A stretch of DNA of 64,000 nucleotides from Terriglobia bacterium (GTDB lineage: Bacteria; Acidobacteriota; Terriglobia; Bryobacterales; Bryobacteraceae). The stretch is from assembly GCA_020073445.1 (NCBI GenBank), contig JAIQFE010000025.1, positions 1 through 64,000 on the forward strand. The letters run 5' to 3'. The position numbers and the translations under genes are program-made. A model generated the notes under the pieces. That model was not told where the DNA came from and searched no databases. It saw nothing but the letters and a program-made list of their open reading frames with translations. Below are positions 18,438 through 26,836 of the stretch, one piece after another (the first letter of the stretch is position 1; each line of letters starts with the position of its first letter).

Positions 18438-19350
18438 GTGTGGCTTGGGGAGGACACTTTAGTGCCGATCGGCTTCTTTCTCATGACCGAAAAAGGACTC
18501 CATGTCCTTCAAGCTGTGGTCAGCACCTTCGGTCCCGATCAAATCGAATATGTAGTGGGCGCCGCCGATAAGAACCTAGCCAAAGACTATCGTGATGAAA
18601 TCGCGGTAGTATGCCGGCAGAATGGCATCGCATATTTCGATCGCCACGATAGCGACGATAGCCAAAATCAGTTTCGCGCAACAGCGGAATATCATTTCGC
18701 GGTTTCCTGGCGCTGGCTGATCCATGACGCGAAACGATTGATCGTCCTACACGATTCGCTGCCCAAATATCGTGGATTCACCCCATTACCAACTGCATTG
18801 ATCAATGGGGAGCCGTTCGTAGGCGTTACCGCCCTGTTCGCCGGCCGAGAGTATGACCGCGGCGACATCCTGGGACAACGGAAGCTGCCCATCTCGTATC
18901 CCGTGAAGATCCAATCGGTCATATCCAGCCTCAGTGGAATACGCAACCCTCGTCGTGGACCTTTGCCAGCGCATTCGCGGCGGCGCCACCCTGACCGGCA
19001 CTCCACAAAAAGAAGAGGGAGCCACCTATTCCCTGTGGCGCGACGAAGAAGACTATCGCATACATTGGTCCGCTGATGCCGATCGGATCAAGCGATTCAT
19101 CGATAGCGTCGGCAGCCCGTATAAAGGAGCGTCGGCGTTCATTGAGGAACGCAAAGTCCGCCTGCTGGACGCGGCCGTTGAACCCGACATTCACGTCGAG
19201 GACCGTCAGCCCGGAAAGGTGATCTTTCTGCGGCAGGGGTTCCCGACCGTGGTTTGTGGCCGAGGTCTTTTGCGGATTACCGACCTGCGGGATGACGCCA
19301 CGGGTGGGACACTCCTACCCTTGCAGAAACTCCGTACACGGTTCACTTGA
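18438..19350 (+). pseudogene. Sugar N-formyltransferase, split by a +1 frameshift near 18930
   Basis: Two consecutive reading frames together form one formyltransferase-fold protein of about 300 residues. The first (18438-about 18933) has PIGFFLMTEKGL and the catalytic His in VLHDSLPKYRG with EYDRGDILGQ, as in methionyl-tRNA and nucleotide-sugar formyltransferases. The second (about 18931-19350) continues as VEYATLVVDLCQRI and ends with an OB-like region. An extra base around AGCCTCAG (18927-18934) explains the break. The start is GTG 18438 or GTG 18462. The context (aminotransferase, glycosyltransferase) suggests N-formylation of a 4-amino-6-deoxy sugar nucleotide with formyl-tetrahydrofolate. 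Either a pseudogene or a sequence error. Confidence 0.75.
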
Positions 19351-19391
19351 CCCACGCAGGCTTATTGGCACGATAGAATGAAGTTCCAAGA

Positions 19392-20378
19392 ATGACTTCA
19401 GTTTCCGTCGTCGTTCCCGTCTACAACAGCGAAGAGAGCCTGCCGACGCTCGTGAAGCGGATTCAGCCCGCTCTCGGCGCACTGCAAACTCCCTTCGAGT
19501 TGATCCTGGTCAACGACAGCAGCTCCGACGGCAGTTGGTCGCTCATTCGTGAACTTGCGCTCCAGCATCGCTGGATTCGGGGACTAAATCTGAGCCGCAA
19601 TTATGGACAGCACAACGCGCTCCTCTGTGGAATTCGTCATGCCCGGTTCGACACGATCGTAACCATGGATGATGACCTTCAGAATCCGCCGGAAGAAATT
19701 GTGCGGCTGGTCGCGAAGCTCGAAGAAGGTTTCGACGTCGTGTATGGGACACCGGACAAGGAACAGCACGGTGTCTTGCGGAACTTGGCATCGCGCGTCA
19801 CCAAAATGACCCTGGCGAGTGCGATGGGCGCCGAAAGCGCCCGCAACGTCAGTGCATTCCGGGCATTTCGTGCCTCTCTTCGCGAGGGCTTCGAGCACTA
19901 TCGGGGCCCATTCGTGTCGATCGACGTGCTCCTCACGTGGGGGACCACCCGCTTTCCCGCAGTTCAGGTCCGGCATAATACCCGTTCGGTGGGCGTCTCC
20001 AATTACACGCTGCGAAAGCTTTTGATTCATGCCGCCAACGTGATGACCGGATTTACAGCTTTGCCCTTGCAAATCGCCAGCTTGATCGGATTCGCTTTCA
20101 CTTTGTTCGGACTTGGGCTGCTGGCGTTCGTGCTGGTTCGATACTGGATCGACGGATCTTCCGCGCCAGGTTTCCCGTTCCTCGCATCCGTTATCAGCAT
20201 CTTCTCCGGCGCGCAATTGTTCGCCCTGGGCGTCATCGGCGAGTATCTCGCCCGGATGCATTTCAGAATGATGGAGCGACCGCCTTTCATGGTTCGCGAA
20301 TCGACCGAGGCTCTGATCGAAGAAGACGCCGCGATCAGGAAGACCGGCAAACACGCTGCCGGCGTTCAGAGCTCCTGA
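19392..20378 (+). CDS. GT2 glycosyltransferase with two C-terminal membrane helices (polyprenyl-phosphate type)
   Basis: 328 residues. The GT-A domain starts SVVVPVYNSEESL and has the metal-binding DDDLQNPPEE, the pattern of DPM1/ArnC/GtrB enzymes that move a sugar from a nucleotide to undecaprenyl phosphate. Two hydrophobic segments near the C-terminus (about 215-255 and 260-290) anchor it in the inner membrane. It is intact, although the genes on either flank of the cluster are frameshifted. Its stop overlaps the aminotransferase start by one base (TGATG), so the two are cotranslated. Sugar specificity unknown. Confidence 0.9.
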   Translation: MTSVSVVVPVYNSEESLPTLVKRIQPALGALQTPFELILVNDSSSDGSWSLIRELALQHRWIRGLNLSRNYGQHNALLCGIRHARFDTIVTMDDDLQNPPEEIVRLVAKLEEGFDVVYGTPDKEQHGVLRNLASRVTKMTLASAMGAESARNVSAFRAFRASLREGFEHYRGPFVSIDVLLTWGTTRFPAVQVRHNTRSVGVSNYTLRKLLIHAANVMTGFTALPLQIASLIGFAFTLFGLGLLAFVLVRYWIDGSSAPGFPFLASVISIFSGAQLFALGVIGEYLARMHFRMMERPPFMVRESTEALIEEDAAIRKTGKHAAGVQSS

Positions 20379-21532
20379 TGGCCGCGTTCCCCAGCCATTC
20401 TCCGTCGCCGATCCCCTTCAACCGGTCGCACATTCCCGCCAAGGCCTTGGAGTACATGCAGCAGGCCATGGAGAACGGCCACATCTCCGGAAATGGGCCG
20501 TTTACCCGCAAGTGTGAAGAAATGTTCAGCGCCATTCTGGGGACCAAAGCTCTGCTGACCACATCCTGTACCGATGCCCTCGAAATGACCGGCCTCCTGC
20601 TGGATGTTGGCCCCGGCGATGAGGTGATCGTACCCTCGTTTACGTTCGTCTCGACTGTCAACGCTTTTGTATTGCGGGGGGCCGGCGTCGTATTCAGCGA
20701 TATCCGGCCGGATACGCTCAACATGGACCACTCCGCACTCGACCGTTTGATTACGCCGCGTACGAAAGCTATCGTTCCGGTGCATTACGCCGGAGTCGGG
20801 TGCGAGATGAACGCCGTTCAGGACGTCGCCCGGCGGCATGGCGTGGCTCTCGTCGAGGACAATGCGCATGGACTGTTTGGCAAGTATAACGGGCAGCTTC
20901 TCGGCACCTTCGGCCGTTTCGCCACGCTGAGTTTTCACGAAACCAAGAACATCAGCTGTGGGGAAGGCGGCGCGTTGCTGATGACGCAGCCGGACGATTT
21001 CCGCCGGGCGGAAATCCTTCGTGAAAAGGGTACGGATCGCGCCCGTTTCTTCCGCGGCGAGGTAGATAAATACTCATGGGTGGATGTCGGCTCCAGTTTT
21101 CTGCCGTCGGACCTGCTGGCGGCGCTGCTATACTCCCAGCTGGAAGAACGCGAGACGATTCAGCGCGCGCGCAAGCGAATCTGGGATTGCTACGCTTCGG
21201 AACTGGCCGGATGGGCTGGCGAACACAAGGTCAGATTGCCGTTCGTTCCAGGCCACTGCGAACAACCATTCCACATGTTCTATCTGCTCATGCCATCAGT
21301 GGAGCAGCGCGACGCCTTGATTTCATTTCTTAAAACACGGCAGATCCTGAGCGTCTTCCATTACCTTCCTCTGCACCTCTCCGCTATGGCCCAGCGCTGC
21401 GCCGCCGCTGAACCCCACTGTCCGGTGACCGAAGATGTCAGCGGACGCCTGGTGCGGCTGCCCTTCTACACAGGGCTGAGCGAGAGTGACCAGATGAGAG
21501 TGGTAGATGCGGTGCACGAGTTCCAGGGATAA
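20378..21532 (+). CDS. wecE: dTDP-4-amino-4,6-dideoxygalactose transaminase (WecE/RffA-like)
   Basis: 384 residues, DegT/DnrJ/EryC1/StrS family of PLP-dependent sugar aminotransferases. The PLP-binding Lys is in FHETKNISCGEGGALL near residue 190. The region EKGTDRARFFRGEVDKYSWVD, then GSSFLPSDLLAALL and FHYLPLH, resembles E. coli WecE closely and ArnB less. The predicted reaction is glutamate-dependent amination of dTDP-4-keto-6-deoxy-D-glucose at C4. With the neighbouring formyltransferase this would give a 4-formamido-4,6-dideoxyhexose for a surface glycan. Intact frame; coupled to the GT2 gene by a one-base overlap. Confidence 0.9.
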   Translation: MAAFPSHSPSPIPFNRSHIPAKALEYMQQAMENGHISGNGPFTRKCEEMFSAILGTKALLTTSCTDALEMTGLLLDVGPGDEVIVPSFTFVSTVNAFVLRGAGVVFSDIRPDTLNMDHSALDRLITPRTKAIVPVHYAGVGCEMNAVQDVARRHGVALVEDNAHGLFGKYNGQLLGTFGRFATLSFHETKNISCGEGGALLMTQPDDFRRAEILREKGTDRARFFRGEVDKYSWVDVGSSFLPSDLLAALLYSQLEERETIQRARKRIWDCYASELAGWAGEHKVRLPFVPGHCEQPFHMFYLLMPSVEQRDALISFLKTRQILSVFHYLPLHLSAMAQRCAAAEPHCPVTEDVSGRLVRLPFYTGLSESDQMRVVDAVHEFQG

Positions 21533-21546
21533 ACAAGGAACGACGC

Positions 21547-22202
21547 ATGCCAGGCATCCTGCTAAACACCCTACACAGAGCTGCGTCCGTGGGCTGGATC
21601 TATGACTCGATCCAGACTTTAGCGGGAGTCCGATTGCTGCAGGCGCGCTTGCGACGCTGTCTTTCCGTTAGCAAGGGTCGGGTCCTCGATATCGGAGGCG
21701 GCACCGGTGCGCTGTCTGGGTTGTTGCCGCCGGCATGCATCTACTTTTGCCTCGATAACGAAATGCCGAAGCTGCAGAGATGCGCCCAACGGGTCCCGGG
21801 TGGAGCGCTCTTGGGCGATGCCACTCGAATGCCCGTCCAGTCCGGACTATCGACGTGCTGACCGTCGTCAACGTGACCCACCATTTGACGGACCATCAGT
21901 TTGAGCAAATGTTGCGGGAGTGCGCCCGCGTAATCAAACCGGAGGGATCATTCCTCCTGATGGATGCCGCTTGGAAGCCGAGCCGGCTTCCGGGACGAAT
22001 CCTGTGGGCCCTCGACCGTGGCTCATTCCCTAAAACTGCAGGGCAACTCCGCGCGGCACTCGAACGTCACTTCGCTATCCAACAGCGGAGCCAGATAGCC
22101 ATCTATCACGAGTACGTCATCAGCATGAGCCGGAAGAAAGCGGCCACAGCCCAACATTCCGCTCCCGGCCCAGCGCTCACGGCTTTCGAGCAATCGCGAT
22201 GA
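21547..22202 (+). pseudogene. Class I SAM-dependent methyltransferase, split by a one-base deletion near 21840
   Basis: The first frame (21547-21861) carries motif I VLDIGGGTGALSGLL and the second-strand acid in CLDNE, then GDATRMPVQSG, and runs into a stop after the break. The second frame (from about 21846, open to 22202) continues the same fold: TIDVLTVVNVTHHLTDHQ, then RVIKPEGSFLLMD. A single missing base around 21838-21850 restores one protein of about 215 residues. Without repair, neither half would contain a complete SAM fold. It follows wecE by 14 bp in the same direction and its tail overlaps the convergent methyltransferase by 26 bp. Confidence 0.75.
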
Positions 22203-22850
22203 GGGACGTCCCTATCGGCAAGTGTCTTCGTTTTGCCAGCCAGCGCTGTGCGAACCGCCTGTCGAGCCACATCAGCGGATACAGAGCCATCATGTATTGG
22301 CTCAAGTAGTCGATGCGATAACCGCTCTCTGTCAGCTTCGTCCTCAGATCGGGGAGTGCGTATCGCCGGCAGTGCTGGGAAGCTTCGTCGAAGTAGCTCC
22401 AGAGTTCCTGGTGTGCGGGCACAGTAAGAATGAGTGTACCCCCAGGGTCCAGGAGATCGAATGCTTCACGCAGGATCGCCCGTCATCCGGAATATGCTCC
22501 AGCACGTCAAACATTCCGATGACCTGGAACTTCTTTTGAAATGGCGCCCGGTTTACATCGGCTTGAACCAGCTGTGTAACGCCGCGTCGCCGCGCATTCC
22601 GCAGGCCCTCACCGAATAAATCCATTCCGATGACGAGCCCTTCGGAACAGGTGGCCTGTAGGAGACGCGTTACGTTGCCGTTGCCGCATCCTAATTCGAG
22701 CACCCGATATCCAGGCGCAAGACCTGCGACGGCTTGCGACACCATGGCGGCGATGACGGCGTTTCGTGAACGGAACCAGAAGTGCTGGTCTTCAGCCGCG
22801 TATAGTAACTCGTAAAAGCTGGGATCGTACCCGCCCGCGGGAACCGTCAT
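22177..22850 (-). pseudogene. Class I SAM-dependent methyltransferase, split by a one-base deletion near 22480
   Basis: The first part (22850 down to about 22480) has FYELLYAAEDQHFWFRSRN, motif I VLELGCGNGNVTRLL, and DVLEHIPDD. There the expected GACCGGG reads GACGGG. In the shifted frame the protein continues RAILREAFDLLDPGGTLILTVPAHQELWSYFDE and on to the stop at 22177. The full product would be about 224 residues, resembling bacterial methyltransferases near glycan genes. The loss of one C at 22478-22482 explains the break exactly. It faces the other frameshifted methyltransferase. Confidence 0.78.
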
Positions 22851-22890
22851 GCAACCACAGGGGCCAGAGTCATATCCTTATATCTTAGCG

Positions 22891-23184
22891 ATGCACTTCC
22901 TCCTGCTCTATGATGTGGTGGACGATTACGTAGACCGTCGCGGCCCGTTCCGCGCCGAGCATCTTTCGCTCATCCAAAAAGCCCATGATCGCGGCGAGTT
23001 GGTGATGGCCGGCGCCTTGGCGGATCCTCCCGACGGAGCCGTGCTTGTTTTCCGCGGCCCCGATCCACAACATGCCGAATCGTTCGCGAAATCCGACCCG
23101 TACGTTCGCAACGGTCTGGTGAAGGAATGGCGCGTGCGCAAGTGGACCACGGTCATCGGCGATGGAGCCTCGTTTCCCACATGA
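22891..23184 (+). CDS. YciI-like protein (YCII-related domain)
   Basis: 97 residues from ATG 22891; an in-frame ATG at 22849 would add 14 atypical residues. A small ferredoxin-like fold of the YCII family: FLLLYDVVDDYVDRR, then HLSLIQKAHDRGELVMAGALADP and AVLVFRGPDP, with SDPYVRNGLVKEWRVRKW at the end. The family keeps a His-Asp pair and may have peroxidase or hydrolase-like activity, but its role is largely unknown. The stop overlaps the start of the Old Yellow Enzyme gene by 4 bp, so the two are coupled. Confidence 0.85.
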   Translation: MHFLLLYDVVDDYVDRRGPFRAEHLSLIQKAHDRGELVMAGALADPPDGAVLVFRGPDPQHAESFAKSDPYVRNGLVKEWRVRKWTTVIGDGASFPT

Positions 23185-24263
23185 CCCGTTCTCCACAAGC
23201 TTTATTCACGCCGTTTTCGATAAAAGGACTCACCCTTCCCAACCGCATCGTCATGGCGCCCATGACACGATCCTTCTCCCCCGGCGGCGTACCCGGCGAG
23301 GGTGTAGCTGCTTACTACCGCCGCCGCGCCGAAGGAGGCGTCGGCCTGATCATTACGGAAGGAACCTATCCGCCGCATCCCGCCGCTGGATTCGACCCCA
23401 AGGTGCCGCATCTTTACGGCGAAGCCGCGCTGAAAGGCTGGCGCAACGTAGTCGATCAAGTGCATGCGGCGGGCGGATACATTTTTTCGCAGATCTGGCA
23501 CGTCGGCCTCCAAGTCTCGAGCGGGCCTCCGCCGCTGGAAGGCCAGCACCCCGTGGGGCCGTCGGGCGAGTTCGCCATGACTCAGGACGACATCGATGCC
23601 GCCATCCACGCCTACGCGCAGGCGGCTCGATCGGCGCAGGACGTGGGCTTCGACGGCGTTGAATTGCACGGAGCGCACGGATACTTGATCGACCAGTTCT
23701 TCTGGGAGAAGACCAACCAGCGCACCGACGCTTACGGCGGAGATCTGGTCGCGCGCACGCGTTTCGCCACGGAAGCGATCCGCGAAGTCCGGCGGCGAGT
23801 GGGCGCGGAATACCCTGTCGCGTTACGCATCTCGCAGTGGAAAGTCGGCGACTTCGCAGCGAAGCTGGCGAAGAGTCCCGCCGAGCTCGAGCAGTTCCTG
23901 CGCCCGCTGGTCGATGCCGGCGTGGATGTCTTTCATTGCTCCAGCCGCCGGTTTTGGGAACCGGAATTCGAGGGCAGCAATCTCAACCTGGCCGGATGGA
24001 CCAAGAAACTGACCGGCAAGCCCACCATTACGGTCGGCTCTATAACCCTCGGCGCGGATCTGATGACGTCGTTCGGCTCCGCCGACAGCATCCCCGTCAC
24101 TGGTATCGATGAGTTGTTAGACCGGCTGGAACGCGGCGAGTTCGACCTGGTGGCGGTGGGCCGCGCCCTGATCGCGAATCCCGAGTGGGCGGCGAAGGTG
24201 AAGACGGGTGCGCTGGAAACGCTGCGCCCGTTCGATCGCGGCATTCTTGCGTCGTTATACTAA
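23181..24263 (+). CDS. NADH:flavin oxidoreductase, Old Yellow Enzyme family
   Basis: 360 residues from ATG 23181, chosen because it overlaps the preceding stop (ATGA) and gives the standard start LFTPFSIKGLTLPNRIVMAPMTRS. The TIM-barrel FMN enzyme shows the family's substrate-binding motif HGAHGYLIDQFFWEKTNQRTDAYGG and a C-terminal VGRALIANPEW phosphate-binding strand. OYEs reduce activated C=C bonds of enones, maleimides or nitro compounds with NAD(P)H. Neighbouring aromatic-degradation genes suggest a detoxifying or catabolic role, but the physiological substrate is unknown. Confidence 0.92.
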   Translation: MTRSPQALFTPFSIKGLTLPNRIVMAPMTRSFSPGGVPGEGVAAYYRRRAEGGVGLIITEGTYPPHPAAGFDPKVPHLYGEAALKGWRNVVDQVHAAGGYIFSQIWHVGLQVSSGPPPLEGQHPVGPSGEFAMTQDDIDAAIHAYAQAARSAQDVGFDGVELHGAHGYLIDQFFWEKTNQRTDAYGGDLVARTRFATEAIREVRRRVGAEYPVALRISQWKVGDFAAKLAKSPAELEQFLRPLVDAGVDVFHCSSRRFWEPEFEGSNLNLAGWTKKLTGKPTITVGSITLGADLMTSFGSADSIPVTGIDELLDRLERGEFDLVAVGRALIANPEWAAKVKTGALETLRPFDRGILASLY

Positions 24264-24264
24264 G

Positions 24265-24363
24265 TCACTCATCGCGCAGGACCTGCATCGGCTCGAGCAG
24301 CGCCGCTCGGATCGCCGGGATCAAGGGCATCACTCCGAGCAGTCTTCTGTCGAGAGCGCCCCG
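24265..24363 (-). pseudogene. C-terminal remnant of an FtsX/MacB-type permease
   Basis: Reading the minus strand back from stop TGA at 24267-24265 gives about 33 codons ending LIPAIRAALLEPMQVLRDE. This matches the conserved C-terminus of the large orphan permeases; the intact copy at 2552-5083 ends PAFRASRVDPIRALRYE. No upstream permease sequence remains, because the frame runs into the 3' end of the MFS gene. It is probably the stub of a permease gene removed by deletion or replacement. It is short, so chance resemblance is possible. Confidence 0.5.
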
Positions 24364-24391
24364 TACCCGGAGGGTGGTCGGCAGGTTACGT

Positions 24392-25771
24392 TTAGTGGGG
24401 CAGGCTTTCAGTCGGCGCGCCGGTTTCCAAACCGGCGTCCACCGCGGTCCCGGTTCCCACCACGAATTTCCACGCGATCATTGCGGCCGCCGCGATCAAA
24501 GGAGGCACTGCCGCCGCCAAAAACAAATCGCGTGCCGACCATCCATGCCCCAGCAGCAGGCTGGCCAGAGTCGGTCCGATGATCGCGCCCATCCGGCCCA
24601 CGCCCAGTCCCGCGCCGATACCGGTCGATCGCAGCTCGGTCGGATAGTACGTCGCCGCAAGAGCGTTGATCGCCGCCTGCCCGCCCGTAACGCACACGCC
24701 CGCGATGAACACCACCGACGTCAGCACCGCCAGCGGAATCCAGGACTGTCCGATCATCGCGATGTTGATGCTCGCCAGCACGCCGCACGTCGCGAGAACC
24801 GGCACGAAGCCCCACTTGTGAACGAACCAGCCGAGTGTGAACGCCCCGATGGTTCCTCCCACCTGCACCATGGAGGCGACCACGGCCGCCGTAGTCTGCG
24901 GATATCCCGCGTCGGTGACCACCGTCGTCAGCCAGCCCTGCAGGAAATACAGGTTCAGCAGGTTCATGAAGTTGACGGTCCATAGCAGCAGCGTGCCCGC
25001 CGCACGCCCGTCATGCAGCAGCCGGATAAACGTGACGCCGCCTTTTTTGGGTTCGTCCGGCACCACGTACTGCGCCCCTCGCACGTCTAAAGAAGGGTTG
25101 ATCCTCAGCAGCCATCGCCCTAACTGTTCTGCTCGCCTCCCCTGCAAAGCCAAAAATTGCAGCGACTCCGGCAGCAGCACGATCATCGCCACCGCGATCA
25201 CCATCGGCACCGCCGAACCGAAGTAGAATACCGATCGCCATCCGAATCTCGGCAACAGCCACGCCGCCACGAACCCGCCCAGCGCCGCGCCCGCCGTGAA
25301 TCCGTTTGAGACAATCATCATGATGGTGACGCGCGACCGCCGCGGACTGTATTCGCCCACTAGCGCCATCGCGTTCGGCATGATCGCGCCCATGCCGATC
25401 CCGCCGATCACCCGCACGATCCGCAGCTCTTCCAGCGAGTACGCCCGCGCCGTAAGCCACGTCAGCAGCGCATAGAACAGCGTGGTTCCGATCAGCACTG
25501 GACGACGGCCGATCTTATCGGCCAGCATGCTGCATAAGATGGACCCGATCAACACTCCAAGCGGCGCCGCGCTCAACACCGGCCCCAGCTGCCCGCGCGA
25601 GATGTGCAGTTCCGCGCTGAGCGCCGGCGCGACATACCCCAGCGACTGCACGTCGAAGCCGTCCATCAGCAGACACGCGAAACACAGAAGGTAAGTGCTG
25701 ATCTGGAACGCGCCGATCCGGCTCTCGTCGATGACGCTTGTGACGTTAATCTTAGTCACGTTGATCTTCAT
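24392..25771 (-). CDS. MFS transporter, aromatic acid:H+ symporter (AAHS) type
   Basis: 459 residues with 12 predicted membrane helices. AAHS features: the acidic helix 1 motif LLMDGFDVQSLGYVAPAL, the loop 2-3 motif GSILCSMLADKIGRRPVLIG and the helix 4-5 region GGIGMGAIMPNAMALVGEYSPRR. It probably imports gentisate or a related hydroxybenzoate with protons. The start overlaps the end of the gentisate dioxygenase gene by 4 bp. The last 15 or so codons (TGTAVDAGLETGAPTESLPH) are encoded by a palindromic stretch (24419-24436) and look repeat-derived. Confidence 0.9.
   Translation of the reverse strand: MKINVTKINVTSVIDESRIGAFQISTYLLCFACLLMDGFDVQSLGYVAPALSAELHISRGQLGPVLSAAPLGVLIGSILCSMLADKIGRRPVLIGTTLFYALLTWLTARAYSLEELRIVRVIGGIGMGAIMPNAMALVGEYSPRRSRVTIMMIVSNGFTAGAALGGFVAAWLLPRFGWRSVFYFGSAVPMVIAVAMIVLLPESLQFLALQGRRAEQLGRWLLRINPSLDVRGAQYVVPDEPKKGGVTFIRLLHDGRAAGTLLLWTVNFMNLLNLYFLQGWLTTVVTDAGYPQTTAAVVASMVQVGGTIGAFTLGWFVHKWGFVPVLATCGVLASINIAMIGQSWIPLAVLTSVVFIAGVCVTGGQAAINALAATYYPTELRSTGIGAGLGVGRMGAIIGPTLASLLLGHGWSARDLFLAAAVPPLIAAAAMIAWKFVVGTGTAVDAGLETGAPTESLPH
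24419..24436. repeat. Perfect palindrome at the 3' end of the MFS gene
   Basis: GCCGGTTT-CC-AAACCGGC, an 8-bp perfect stem with a 2-base loop, lies within the last codons of the MFS gene. The adjoining GTGGGGCAGGCTTTCAG (24395-24411) is the kind of sequence that flanks dispersed repeats in acidobacterial genomes as I recall them. There is no T-run on either side, so a simple intrinsic terminator is less likely than a mobile small palindrome. Confidence 0.5.
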
Positions 25772-26799
25772 CTGGACACTTCTTCCCGCCAGAGCCCCAG
25801 CGCCTTCTGCACAGGCCGATCCGAAAAGCTGAACAGCACCGCCTCACCGTTAACCTTGTGCGACACAGGACACCACGACGGAACCACGAACACGTCATTC
25901 TTCTGCCAGGCGAACTCCGTGCCGCCGATAGTGCTCGCGCCCGATCCTTCGGCAACGCAATACACCGCCGCATCGGTCGAGCGATACCGCGCGCCTTGAA
26001 ACCCCGCCGGCAGTAATTGCAAGAACGCGCCGATCGTCGGCATCGGATATCCGCCCGCCGCCGGGTTCGCATACTGCATCTTGATCCCGTGGCATTCATC
26101 CAGCGGCCCGTTGCGATAGAGCCGATCCAGCGCTTCCCGGCTGCGCGCATAAGAGAAATTGAAAAGCACCTCCGCGCCCGCTTCCGGTCTCTTGACCGGC
26201 TGGAACTCACCCGGGTAAGACTCGGCGAAACTCGTGCCCAGCATGTTTACGATCGGAACATCCAGGCCGTCCAGCCAAATAACCGGCGAGTCTCCCGGAT
26301 TCCCATGATCGTGATACGTCCACGACGGCGTCAGCACCAGATCGCCGGGATGCATCGTGGTCCGAATGCCATCCACCGCCGTGTAACCCTTCTCGCTCTC
26401 GATCACGAACCGGATCGCGGAAGTCGCGTGGCGATGCGTTGGCGTCGTTTCCCCTGGATCCACCAATTGCAGGCCCGAATACATGCTCTGGGTGATCAGC
26501 GACGTTCCCTGCATGGACGGATTCTCGAGAATCAGCACGCGCCGTTCGGCTTCCTGCGGCGTGATCAGCTTGCCCGCTTCGAGCAGCAGCGCTCGCATCT
26601 CCTGATAGCGCCACAACGCGGGCCTTGCCGTCGGCCGCGGCTGCTCCGGAATCAGATCGCCCAGCACCTCCCACAAAGGAGCCGCATGCTTCTGCTCCAA
26701 CCGCTGATAATACTCATGCCGTTCAGCGGACGGTGCCGGCTTGGAAAAAAGGGACAGACTACTCTGTCCCTTCCCGCATGCTCCTGGCCGCGTGTTCAA
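25768..26799 (-). CDS. Gentisate 1,2-dioxygenase
   Basis: About 343 residues. It cleaves gentisate to maleylpyruvate with Fe(II) in a cupin fold. Family markers: APLWEVLGDLIPEQPRP, ALWRYQEMRALLLEAGKLI, RRVLILENPSMQG, and the iron-binding cupin motif THRHATSAIRFVIE near residue 123; a second cupin half follows (KNDVFVVPSWCPVSH). No ATG or GTG precedes the conserved region in frame. The only usual start is TTG 26799, which lies inside a palindromic repeat, so about 17 N-terminal residues come from the repeat. The end overlaps the MFS gene by 4 bp and the start overlaps the FAH gene by 41 bp. Confidence 0.9.
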   Translation of the reverse strand: MNTRPGACGKGQSSLSLFSKPAPSAERHEYYQRLEQKHAAPLWEVLGDLIPEQPRPTARPALWRYQEMRALLLEAGKLITPQEAERRVLILENPSMQGTSLITQSMYSGLQLVDPGETTPTHRHATSAIRFVIESEKGYTAVDGIRTTMHPGDLVLTPSWTYHDHGNPGDSPVIWLDGLDVPIVNMLGTSFAESYPGEFQPVKRPEAGAEVLFNFSYARSREALDRLYRNGPLDECHGIKMQYANPAAGGYPMPTIGAFLQLLPAGFQGARYRSTDAAVYCVAEGSGASTIGGTEFAWQKNDVFVVPSWCPVSHKVNGEAVLFSFSDRPVQKALGLWREEVSR

Positions 26800-26836
26800 G
26801 TGTGGGAGTGGACAGAGCTGTCTGTCCCCTTTTTCC
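26743..26836. repeat. REPIN-like palindromic element, copy A
   Basis: The ends form an imperfect inverted repeat (GGAAAAAAGGGACAGA against TCTGTCCCCTTTTTCC, one mismatch over 16). Inside each end is a small hairpin: GGGACAGA-CTAC-TCTGTCCC (26751-26770) and GGACAGA-GCTG-TCTGTCC (26810-26827). About 40 unrelated bases lie between them. The same layout and sequence recur in copy B. This copy covers the junction between the FAH-family gene and the gentisate dioxygenase gene, and both reading frames run through it. Confidence 0.85.

Noticed and set aside
20378-21532. ArnB (Ara4N pathway) as the aminotransferase identity
   Set aside because: The REKGTDRARFFRGEVDKY and PLP-site regions follow WecE/RffA more closely, and no ArnA dehydrogenase or ArnT is present.
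18925-22486. Programmed ribosomal frameshifting in the three split genes
   Set aside because: No A-AAA-AAG or similar slippery heptamer at any of the three breaks, and shifts go in both directions.
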